A stretch of 16,183 nt of DNA from contig JBBPSI010000393.1 in the NCBI GenBank assembly GCA_038093515.1, forward strand, positions 1-16,183. The letters are read 5' to 3'. The stretch comes from Butyriboletus loyo (lineage: Eukaryota > Basidiomycota > Agaricomycetes > Boletales > Boletaceae). Positions 1 to 8,324 of this stretch are shown in pieces. The notes beneath the pieces were generated by a model. The model saw only the letters and a list, made by a program, of their open reading frames with translations. It was not told the DNA's origin and did no database searches. Position numbers and translations under genes: made by a program. Within the stretch, counting starts at the first letter, position 1. Each line of letters begins with the position of its first letter.

Positions 1-146
1 ATTAATTGTTACGGTAGTGGACTATCTTTTTTCTCCATTACCATTTGGACTACTGTTTTCACCTAGGCTTCGCCTACTTTTCTTTGAATGCTGCGAGCGT
101 TCAGCTTAGTCATCACTTCTCGCACACAGACACCGTTTCTCTCATA

Positions 147-169
147 CTCAAGAAGCTTCTAGAGTATTC
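147..169 (+). promoter_or_regulatory. Candidate heat-shock element array in U3
   Basis: Alternating GAA (152-154), TTC (157-159), GAG (162-164) and TTC (167-169) units sit at exact 5-bp phasing, 11 of 12 core bases matching the nGAAn consensus; a weaker CTC unit at 147-149 keeps the phase. The 3' LTR has the same array at 8470-8487 and the partial LTR at 12379-12533 keeps GAA-TTC-GAG. Binding by Hsf1 is an inference. Confidence 0.4.
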
Positions 170-236
170 CTTCCACATTTGTCTTTTTGCCCTTGCAACC
201 TGATTAGGGACATGGTCTGTGTGCAGACCTCTGTAG

Positions 237-244
237 TATATAAA
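237..244 (+). promoter_or_regulatory. LTR TATA box
   Basis: TATATAAA lies in the middle of the LTR. A start about 30 bp downstream would fall near 267-270, which would define the U3/R border. The same box is present in the 3' LTR and in the inverted solo LTR. Confidence 0.65.
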
Positions 245-269
245 CCCAGTCTTTACAACATTGTAACTT

Positions 270-279
270 ATCTAGTTCT
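270..279 (+). promoter_or_regulatory. Presumed transcript 5' end, complementary to the PBS
   Basis: ATCTAGTTCT, about 26-33 bp after the TATA box, is the exact reverse complement of AGAACTAGAT at 434-443, just after the LTR. The segment is unchanged in the 3' LTR (8593-8602) and in the diverged inverted solo LTR (7508-7517). This is the geometry known for self-priming in Tf1, where the first bases of the RNA pair with the PBS. Confidence 0.6.
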
Positions 280-312
280 ACACAGTCACCTGCTAGCAAT
301 TAGTTCTCTTCC

Positions 313-344
313 AGACTCTTAGTGTGAGCACTAAGACATAGTCT
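313..344 (+). other. Conserved RNA hairpin downstream of the presumed start site
   Basis: CTTAGTG (318-324) and CACTAAG (329-335) form a 7-bp stem with a 4-base loop. It is extended by AGACT (313-317) with AGTCT (340-344) across a 4-base bulge. The stem is kept in the 3' LTR and the solo LTR. The related LTR at 11412-11839 keeps it with one G-T pair, while loop bases vary. A role in packaging or priming is inferred only. Confidence 0.5.
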
Positions 345-433
345 GAGACCCAGCTCAGAATCGTCTCCAGAGTCCTGTGGCTACTCCAGAGTGCCACCTC
401 AGAGTTCTAGTTGTTAGTGCCCAGCGTAACAAA

Positions 434-443
434 AGAACTAGAT
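434..443 (+). other. Putative self-priming primer binding site
   Basis: AGAACTAGAT begins two bases after the end of the 5' LTR, where a PBS is expected. No TGG, the usual pairing partner of a tRNA CCA end, occurs at this point. The 10 bases pair perfectly with 270-279 in the LTR, near the presumed RNA 5' end. Self-priming is known for the Tf1/sushi group of chromoviruses; its use here is inferred. Confidence 0.6.
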
Positions 444-473
444 CTTCACCTCGCTTCTGCTTCTCAGCAGTAA

Positions 474-2256
474 AGCCGCCCTCCCCTCTCACCCACCATT
501 TCCATCCCACACTCAAGATGCATCAGTCGCTCTTTCCGCGTTCCATCCCCCGAACCAGAACCCATTGTCGTAGACAATCCATCACCACTGCATTCTCCCA
601 CCCAGCCAGACCCTCAGCCCCAACCTGACCCCGAACCCTCTTACCAACCCAAGGACCAGGGTCTAGGGCAAGGATCTGAACAAGCACCTGACGACGATGA
701 CTACAACAGCGACTATCTTGACAGAACTCCCCATGTCTCATGCTCTCCATCCCTGCTGTACTACCCTCCCGCATACCTCTCAGATGACGACGACGATGAA
801 GGCATGTCCAACGAAAGAAAGACCATTGTCTCTAAAGACTTCTCCGGTCTAAAAGAGGATGCCTCCTGATGGCTCCTCACCATGCATACCTACTTCGACT
901 CAAATCAGGCAGCCTTCCCTGATGACAAGTCAAAGATTGGAGTCCTCCTCATGAAAATGAGTGAGGGAAAAGGAAAAATGTTCTCCGAAGGCTGGATGGC
1001 TCTCCAGTTAGACGGACACCTCACTGAGCAGCAGAAAGAGTTCAAAACGGTCTGTGAGGACTTCCAAAGAGTCTTCCACCCCTTTGATGTAGGAGAGAGT
1101 GCCCACATAGACCTGGGAAACCTTACCCAGAACAAAGCCAACCACAAGGATGGGTACGACACCTACATTACAGAGTTCCAGCTCCTTGCAGCCAAATCTG
1201 GAATCATTGACGAGAAGGCACTCATCGAGTGGTTTATTTGAGATCTTTACCCTCACCTTGCAGAAGCAGTCCTCTTATGCAAGAAAGTCCCTACCACTCT
1301 TGCTGGTTGGGCCGACAAAATGTCCACCTTCCACGCCCAACACAAAAGAATTGACAACCTCCACACCAGGAAATGCTATATTCCCACCTTCTCCTCCTCC
1401 TCCAAGCCTTCAATGAGCCGAAGGGACCCAAATGCCATGGATGTTGACGCCATCCGACTTACTCCCATTCAACGCGCAGAGTACATAAAGCAGAACAAGT
1501 GCTTCATATGCCACCAAGTTGGCTGCTGCTCCACAAACCATCCTCGCCCTCCTTGCAATGGCCAGAACTCTCAAGGACCACCTTCCCGTCCCCCTCATAA
1601 CCCCCAGCGCGCACGTGCTGCTGTCATCATGTTGAAACAGTAGTGTTCTATTTCTGTATTTCACTTACAGCCACTACGTTTCTAGACTGGTCTATATGAC
1701 ATCATTGTCTAGACCTAGTCACACTTATCACATTACAAATAGCTCTTATTATGCTATTGGACGATATGCTTAGTCTTATCTCTTATCTCTATCATATCGT
1801 CATGTATTTCATACTATACCTTATAAAGGTACTATACAGAACATAAGTACAAACACTCATGTACTGTATATAAGACAGCCCTTATGGCTTGTCGCTTTTC
1901 TCTAGATCTTTCAGTTCTATCATCACTACTGCGATATCTCTAAGTTGAGCCTTGCTCCTTATACTCTGTTTGCGATACTCTCACTCTCGTATTATCAGTG
2001 AGTCTTTCCACTGATAGGTTTACCCTTGCATCCTTCGTTGCCCTTGGTGCGCCTGCTCGGACTTTACCAATTCCGAAACATCACACCCCCCGAACCAAAG
2101 CCCTCCCCACTCATTGACTACCTGTCTGAGTTGAAAGGTTGAGGCACCCAGCAGGACGATGTCCTGAACGTACTCAAAGCATGCTTCAACGATGAAGAAG
2201 AAAAGTTGCCCGTCGCAACAAACAAGGTGGCCGAAGCCTGGCCCAAGGATTTTTAG
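474..2256 (+). pseudogene. gag: gag of element A, broken by TGA codons and a solo LTR
   Basis: Gag is the structural protein that forms the virus-like particle and binds the RNA. The frame is open after a TAA at 471; no clear start ATG is left, so the start is uncertain. An acidic, Pro-rich N-terminus (about 519-860) precedes the capsid-like region containing MSEGKGKMFSEGW (about 955-1000). A nucleocapsid knuckle follows (about 1499-1545) with the unusual order CX2CX4CX4H. In-frame TGA codons at 867, 1239 and 2140 each fit CGA (Arg). The solo LTR at 1630-2078 plus its 5-bp duplication (454 bp) splits the gene. When that interval is ignored, the frame continues to PLIDYLSELKG and stops at TAG 2254-2256. 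The minus-strand gag at 9100-10310 lacks this insertion and aligns across the site. Pol is in the -1 frame. Confidence 0.85.
1630..2078 (+). repeat. Solo LTR of a second gypsy-like family inserted in gag
   Basis: A 449-bp AT-rich segment starts TGTTGAAACAG, contains a TATA box (TATATAAG near 1868-1875) and is flanked by CATCA at 1625-1629 and 2079-2083, a 5-bp target-site duplication. Removing it restores the gag frame exactly as seen in the related gag at 9100-10310. Its first about 180 bases match the minus-strand fragment at 11229-11406. The right end (...CCGAAA) lacks the usual CA, so it may be mutated. There is no coding capacity. Confidence 0.8.
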
Positions 2257-4440
2257 AAGAGAGGGAAGTTTTGACATCTTCACCTCTCCATGTAATCGCC
2301 CCTGTAGTTTTATCAAATCCCCATGTGCAATCTATTCGAGTCCCAGTGTCAATTTTCATGCATGAAGGGGGACAAATCATCGACACATTCGCCCTGGTGG
2401 ACAGCGGTGCAAGCAGATGCTTCATAGACTGAGATCTAGTGAAGCGAAAGAGATTGCCGATGGAATGGCTACCCAAGCCACTCTGTGTGCAGAATGTGGA
2501 CGGGTCTAACAACCAAGGAGGAGTCATACGACACAAGGTCACCATCTCCATCAGGATTGGAGAAACCAAGGAGGAATGGAGCTTTCTAGTCCTCAACATT
2601 GGAAAAGAAAACATGATCCTGGGCCTACCATGGTTAAGAGAAGCCAACCCGGTAATAGATTGGGCCACCGGCCATATCGATCTCCCAGATCAAATAAAGA
2701 AGCCCCAACACGACTCCCCTCGGGCAATCGCTCAACGGTACCTGGTATGGTACCTAGACTTGGACCCAGACTCCAAGATTGCCAAGCTCTGGAAGAAGTG
2801 AGTAGACACTTCAGCAAGGGAAGCTTACCCTGTCAGAAAAGCAACCATCGCCACCAAAATCGCTACTCAAGCCATCAAAGAGAAAGTGGTCCTTCCGACC
2901 CCATTCAAATCCTTCGCCAACGTCTTTGACAAGAAGAACACTGAGGAGTTGCCCCCGTCTAGATCCTTTGACCATGCCATCGACTTGGACAAAGACTTCG
3001 TCCCCAAAGTCGCAAAAGTCTACCCCCTGAACCCGAAAGAGTCCGAAGCATGCAAAGCCTTCGTGGAGGAACACCTCAAGTCTGGAAAGATTACCCCTTC
3101 CAAATCTCCTCAAGCTGCCCCATTCTTCTTCGTATCCAAGAAAGATGGCTCACTACACCTGTGTCAGGATTATCGGTACTTGAACTCCCACACTGTCAAG
3201 AACACCTATCCCCTCCCTCTCATCTCTGACCTTGTCAACTGGCTCAAAGGATCAAAGATCTTCACCAAAATGGATATCCGCTGGGGATACAATAATGTCC
3301 TCATCAAGCCAAACGACAGATGGAAGGCGGCATTCATCACCACCCAAGGGCTATTCGAACCGATGGTGATGTTCTTTGGACTCTGCAACTCCCCTGCCAC
3401 ATTCCAGGCACTGATGGACCACATCTTCGGCGACCTCATGGCTGAAGGATGGCTCATCATCTACATGGATGACCTCCTAATCCATTCTGCCACCACAGAA
3501 GAACATGAGGCACGTACAATCCGTGTTCTGGAGAGGCTCAGAGAACACAAGCTGTTCCTCAAACTGGAGAAATGTTCGTTTGACACTGAGGAAGTAGAGT
3601 ACCTCGGAATGATGGTCCGAGAAGGACAGGTCAAGATGGACCCTACCAAGCTGAAAGCAATTCGCGAATGGAACCCCCCTACCTCGGTAAAAGCAGTCCA
3701 GTCCTTCATCGGATTCTGCAACTTCTATTGCAGATTCATCCAGGACTTCTCTCATATTGCGAAACCACTTCATGACCTGACAAAGAAAAACTCCCTGTGG
3801 GCATGGACTCCAGCTTGCAAATGAGTGTTCCAAGCAATCAAACAATCCTTCTTATACCAACCTGTCCTCTCCATGCCCAACGTCACAAAGCCATTCGCTG
3901 TCATGACAGACGCTTCCCTCACTGCCACTGGAGCAGTGCTCATGCAAAAGGATATCAATGGCGACCTGCATCCCTGCACATACCTATCGAAGACGCTCTT
4001 GCCAGCAGAACGCAACTACAATATCTACGATTGTGAGTTACTCGTAGTCATTCATGCGCTGGAAGAATGGCGGCATTACCTGCGGGGCACTGGCCATCAA
4101 GTGGAGATTCTCACTGACCACAAGAACCTCACCTACTTCCGCCAACCAAACAAGCTGTCCCACCGACAAGCCCGCTGGCTGATGTTCCTGCAGGATTTCA
4201 ACCTGCATTTCCACCACATCCCTGGCACTCAGATGGGCCCTGCTGATGCCCTATCCAGGCGTGACAATGTTGATACTTCCGCAGACAATCAGGAAGTCAC
4301 TCTCCTTCCTGATAGCCTATTCGCCAGGAAAATCGACCTTGCTCTTGTGGAGAAGATCGCCGCCTCCTCCCCTGGTGACTCCATGATTAAATCAATTTTA
4401 TCTTCCATGTTCTGACATCCAGGAACGTGTGTGATAGTCA
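2196..4440 (+). pseudogene. pol: pol part 1 of element A: protease, reverse transcriptase, RNase H
   Basis: The aspartic protease has FALVDSGAS at about 2388-2414, with catalytic Asp at 2400-2402. Reverse transcriptase follows in the same frame: LCQDYRYLN near 3160-3186, FTKMDIRWGYNN near 3261-3296, and the catalytic YMDD at 3462-3473. The RNase H starts at FAVMTDASLTATGAVL (about 3894-3941) and continues through YDCELLVVIHALEEW and LTDHKNLTYF. In-frame TGA codons at 2430, 2799 and 3822 interrupt it, each where Arg (CGA) fits. Near 4410 a 1-base shift is needed to read on into SDIQERV, followed by TGA TAG just before the 746-bp insert. The frame is -1 relative to gag with about 60 nt overlap, so ribosomal frameshifting is likely in the live ancestor. 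Confidence 0.95.
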
Positions 4441-4445
4441 ATGCA

Positions 4446-5191
4446 CCCCACGCTTGGGAGTTGATAGTAAAGGATATTCTTCGCTCGCTCACGTTCTGGG
4501 CTGTCGTGGGCGTGTTCACCCTATTTCGCCCCATCGAGCAGCCAGGTCTAGGTATGTTTGACTCTGTGAACGCCATTCCGAGTCCCAGAAATGTGAATGA
4601 CGTGCGTCGTACAAAGGTTTATTTATTGTCTGCCAGCATCTGTCGTGTTTCTTGTCTGGTACGTCGCCCGTGGGTTACATTGTTCCGTCTTGATGCTGAT
4701 CGATGGTCTGTCATGTAAACTGATGGTACAGCTATACGCGCACGCATCGTTTTACATGTACCGGCGACATTCATGCCTATGCGGGTCGTTCCGCCACGGC
4801 TGTTCGTCACGGCCTCGTCCACGCGCTTGTCTACACCGAGTAAACGATATTTCCAAGGTCACGCACGATCGTCCAGCAGGGTGACCGAGATTGCGCTTTG
4901 ACGTTGGACATCATTCACAGAAAGAATGTGGCATAACTTGAATATGGACATTTTTAATGCAGCTTCGGAGTGCCCCCCCCTTTTTTTATTTTATTTTATT
5001 TTGTCTCTTTCTCAGACAATGTGAATATGATGCATGGCGGGTATGATATAATATACAATATATATACAGGACTATTCGCGTTCGTAGTATAAGCTTGGCG
5101 TACATATTTAACGGACAGATTTTATATATTCCGTAGTTGGCGTGGTTTCACCAGCACCTTTGACGGATCGACGCAGAAGTAACGGGCATGC
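4446..5191. mobile_element. 746-bp CpG-rich insertion of unknown class splitting pol
   Basis: Pol homology stops at about 4440 and resumes at 5192. ATGCA occurs at 4441-4445 and again at 5192-5196, a possible 5-bp target duplication; with one copy removed the pol frame runs through. The insert has no terminal inverted repeats and no TG...CA ends that I can find, and no convincing protein (an 83-codon open stretch in it resembles nothing I recognise). It contains a C8-T7 run and (TTTTA)n near 4973-5001, AT-rich sequence near 5040-5130, and many intact CpGs, unlike the element around it. It could be a solo LTR of an unrelated family, a non-autonomous element, or captured host DNA. Confidence 0.55.
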
Positions 5192-6592
5192 ATGCAGGCG
5201 TTGTATGAGGATTCTCCTCTCTTCCCGAAAATGAACACTGGTGATTGGGACTTCGATGGCATGGACCTGTACTTCCGCAAGAAACACTACATCCCGGAGG
5301 ACGCCCATGTTGACCTCGTTCATTCCCTACACGAGAGTCCTGCTGGGGGTCATGGTGGGATTTTCTGCACCCAGAATCTGGTGCAATGGGATTATTGGTG
5401 GCCAGGCATGGCTAATCTTGTCTGTCGTTTCGTCTCCGGGTGTGCCGTTTGCCAGGCGCATATAGTTAATACCCATCCCACCGTCCCCCCTCTCACTCCT
5501 TTGGCCAGCGTGGCCTCTCGGCCCTTCGAGCAAATCTCGGTTGATCTCATCACCAGCCTTCCCCCCTCTTCGGGTTATGATTCTGTCATGGTTGTGGTAG
5601 ACCATGGGCTTACGAAGGGGGTAATTTATTCCCCTTGCAACAAAGACATCGACGTGGCAGGAGTCGCCAAACTATTTTTCAAAACTGTCTTCCTCCGATT
5701 CGGACTGCACTCCCACTGCATCTCAGATTGTGGTCCCCAGTTTGCTTCCACCTTTTCCAGAGAACTTGCAAGGCTCCTCGACTACGACCTCGCTTTCTCC
5801 TCTGCATATCACCCTCAGACCAATGGCGAAACTGAATGAGTCAATCAGGAGCTAGAAACATATCTAAGGATCTTCTGCGATGGCCACCCTGAGCGATGGG
5901 CTGAACTACTTCCCATGGCTGAATTCTCCCACAATTCTATGACTCACTCGTCAACCAACGTAACCCCCTTCTCCCTGATGGTCGGGTATGAGCTGAGATC
6001 TTATCCGCCAATCGGAAAGACTTTCCTCCCCACCCTCGAATCTAGACTCTCGGAACTCATGGGAGCCCAAACGGAGGCTCTAGAAGCCCATGAGAAGGCA
6101 TGACGACTGATGAAAGAGTGGATCTCATCCAAATTCCGCCCATGGAAGACAGGAGATAAGGTTTGGCTCGAAGGGCATAACCTTCAACTTAGGTACCCAT
6201 CGAAGAAACTCGCACCAAGACGGGAAGGCCCATTCAAGATTGCGCAAGTCATCTCTCCTGTGGTGTACAAACTCTGATTACCACCGACATGGAAGAATCA
6301 TGACGTCTTCCATGCATCACTCCTTACCCCTTATCGTGAGACCATGGAGCATGGCCCCAATTTCACAAACCCTCCTCCGGAAGAAATAGATGGAGATGAA
6401 GAATATGAGATCAAACAGATCCTATCCCACCGTGGTTCTAAGGGACACTGGCAATTCCTTGTTTCCTGGAAAGGATACTCCACAGCGGAGAACACTTGGG
6501 AATCAAATGGGAACTTGGTCCATGCACAGGCCTTGCTTAAGGCTTATAAGCTGCGCCACCCCAAGGATTTCCCTTCCCCATCTTCACAGTAA
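5192..6592 (+). pseudogene. pol: pol part 2 of element A: integrase with C-terminal chromodomain
   Basis: Integrase inserts the cDNA into the genome; the chromodomain may guide it to heterochromatin. The zinc-binding HHCC region spans about 5318-5460 (HESPAGGHGG ... CAVCQ). The catalytic core has the first Asp in ISVDLITSLP (about 5540), the second in ISDCGPQF (about 5720-5745) and the Glu in NGETE (5822-5836). The family normally has SDRGPQF; here TGT at 5729-5731 replaces Arg, again a CpG-type change. In-frame TGA codons at 5837, 6101 and 6275 sit at the Arg of ERVNQ, before RLMKEW, and at the Arg of YKLRLP. The chromodomain (about 6395-6545) has YEIKQIL and FLVSWKGYSTAENTWE with its aromatic cage residues. 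The genuine stop is TAA at 6590-6592. Confidence 0.93.
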
Positions 6593-6601
6593 AACTCGAA
6601 A

Positions 6602-8273
6602 ATGGCCATTCCCCCCACAGACAACAATGCTCCACTCCTGGCTCAGCCCCCTGTCCGCTCGTCTTGACTCCCAGTTTCTTCTCGCCGTGTCCTCTATGCC
6701 GCTGTACTCAAAAACCCTGTCACTATGTATGCTCTCGAGCAGCGTATGGATTTCACTGGAGACTACATTCTCTGTACCCTCGCTTCTCACTACCGCTCAT
6801 ATGCCATCACCTGCACCATCCACACCCGCCTCTGCCCCAACAACCAGCTGCCTGTGTACACCACTGCCCTAGAGACCTCCCTGATGGAGGCTAGGGGTAC
6901 ACCCTCGACATCCTCCATGCTGAGGGCTTTGGCTATGTCGTCAACCACCTTCTCCTGGGCATCCTTGCGCCCATCCTTCACCCTATCCTCGTTGCTCTCA
7001 CTCCTAGGGAGAGAGAGTTTTATTTTCAGTCCAACAACTGAATTGGGTTTCTTCACCCCACCACTCGTGGCCCCAATCCCCCTCCTCGTCCTGCTGCGAA
7101 AGGATCTCCTTCGCCACTTCCTGTTCCAGTGCCACCCACAAGAGATTCTCCTGCGACCACTCTGGTAGCAGACTCGTCTTGCGAGACCACTGGGGAATCC
7201 CTCGAGTCCTTTCGGACCAATGTCGACAAGCCCCAGGTTGCTCGTTGGCACTCCCCCCTACTGCCTCACACTGTGCACCACCAACCTCATCAGGTGCTTC
7301 TCCAGGTTGGATCTATCCCGGGATCGGTCACCCTCACCGCTGCTGGAAGAAGGATATTACGCTGGGCGCTAACAACTAGAACTCTGAGGCGGCACTCTGG
7401 AGTAGCCGCAGGACTCTTGAGACGATTCTGAGCTGAGTCTCAGACTATGTCTTAGTGCGTGCACTAAGAGTCTGGAGTGGAAACTAATTGCTAGCAGTGA
7501 ACTGCGTAGAACTAGATGGGGTGCTACTGTACAATAGTAGGGTTTATATAGTACAAGGGTCTGTGCACAGATCATGGCCCAATCGGGTCACATGAGTCAT
7601 AAAGATGAAAGAGGACGGAATACTCTAGAGACTTCTGGAGTATGGAAGAAATGGTGTCCGTGCGCAGGAAGTGATGACTAAGCTAGAACGGTTCATACAA
7701 TTCAAAGGGAACTAGCAGAGTGCTTAGACAAAATAGTAGTCCAATCGGTAATGGCGAGAAAAAGTAGACCACTACCATAACAAAGGATCACCACAAGGGC
7801 AGTACGTTCCGTTACCCCCCAACCGTCCACTCGTAGAGGAACCTCTGCCATTCAGCTCATCCCTCAGGTCTCCTCCCCCCTTGCCGCAACAGCTGGTTCT
7901 GCCAGCTCCTTGTATGGAGCACCACCCCCCTACCTTGCCAATCACAGCACTTGTGATGCCCCCATCATCCTTGATGACAGATCCTCTGTCAGCAGCCCTC
8001 ACCCTGCTCGACCTCGCCTCATCCACCCACAACTTTGCTTCGAGTGCGGTATCATTGGCCACTTCTGCATGGAGTACCCCAACTACACCTGCCCCTTCTG
8101 CCACCACAATTGCCCCAGGTCATATTCAGGAGTTTTGCCCTGAATGCATATGCAGCCTCTGCGGCGCCGTTGGCCATATCGTCGCCAACTGCACCTTTTG
8201 GGACGACATCTGGGCAGATTTCAATGCCGATGATGCTTACAACTAAGATGTCAACGAGGGAGCATCCCAGTGA
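6602..8273 (+). pseudogene. ORF3 of element A: env-position ORF with three zinc knuckles
   Basis: An ATG 9 nt after the pol stop, in the same frame, opens a third reading frame of roughly 410 codons once the solo LTR is set aside. Order: a region with RRVLYAAVLKNPVTMY (about 6680-6730); after a 1-base shift near 6895, a 24-residue hydrophobic stretch (6928-6999, FGYVVNHLLLGI...); a Pro-rich linker (7040-7350); then knuckles CX2CX4HX4C, CX2CX6HX4C and CX2CX4HX4C (8036-8192), ending in FWDDIW and VNEGAS. Knuckle 1 has Tyr (TAC, 8075-8077) for the last Cys. Breaks: TGA at 6665 and 7039 (both fit CGA), a 2-base deletion near 8113, TAA at 8244, and the inverted solo LTR. A sister copy lies at 11888-12378, so this is a conserved element gene, not chance. 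Function unknown; nucleic-acid binding is inferred from the knuckles. Confidence 0.75.
7355..7782 (-). repeat. Inverted solo LTR of the element A family inserted in ORF3
   Basis: On the minus strand it runs from TGTTATGGTAGTGG to a GTAATA end and matches the element A LTRs throughout, including the TATA box, the ATCTAGTTCT segment (7508-7517) and the stem-loop. It is 428 bp and flanked by AAGGA at 7350-7354 and 7783-7787, a perfect 5-bp target duplication. The related ORF3 fragment at 11888-12378 lacks it and reads straight through the equivalent site. Confidence 0.93.
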
Positions 8274-8310
8274 GGGGGTCTTGGAAGTAGTGGAGCCGGA
8301 GTCTCCACCA

Positions 8311-8324
8311 TGGGAAGGGGGTAA
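8311..8324 (+). other. Polypurine tract of element A
   Basis: TGGGAAGGGGGTAA lies directly before TGTTAC of the 3' LTR, the position where plus-strand DNA synthesis is primed in LTR retrotransposons. Confidence 0.85.

Larger units (their letters stand above)
7..431 (+). repeat. 5' LTR of element A (425 bp)
   Basis: It starts TGTTAC and ends GTAACA, a 6-bp terminal inverted repeat, and matches 8325-8754 along its whole length. By eye there are about 22 substitutions and one 5-bp indel between the two LTRs. More than half of the substitutions are CpG versus TpG or CpA. It contains a TATA box (237-244), a candidate heat-shock element array (about 147-169), a hairpin downstream of the presumed start site (313-344) and the ATCTAGTTCT segment used in the self-priming proposal. 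Confidence 0.95.

Noticed and set aside
432..450. tRNA-primed PBS
   Set aside because: No TGG or recognisable tRNA 3' complement directly follows the LTR; the self-complementary match fits better.
2811..3845. Minus-strand open frames over the RT region
   Set aside because: Shadows of the RT gene, which has all expected motifs on the plus strand.
4973..5001. C/T run and TTTTA repeats as the tail of a LINE or SINE
   Set aside because: The run lies inside the insert, about 190 bp from its right edge, and no non-LTR protein or tRNA-like promoter is seen.
6928..6999. ORF3 hydrophobic stretch as proof of a retroviral envelope protein
   Set aside because: No signal peptide, cleavage site or fusion motif is visible, and the C-terminal zinc knuckles argue for a nucleic-acid-binding protein.
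867..7041. UGA recoding or suppression to explain the many in-frame TGA codons
   Set aside because: The host exons use ordinary codons, the element has other lesions (frameshifts, insertions), and CpG decay explains the TGA positions more simply.
6725..7168. A 147-codon open frame on the plus strand as a separate gene
   Set aside because: Its first part is the ORF3 frame and the rest runs out of frame after the shift near 6895; the sister frame continues with the conserved ORF3 sequence.
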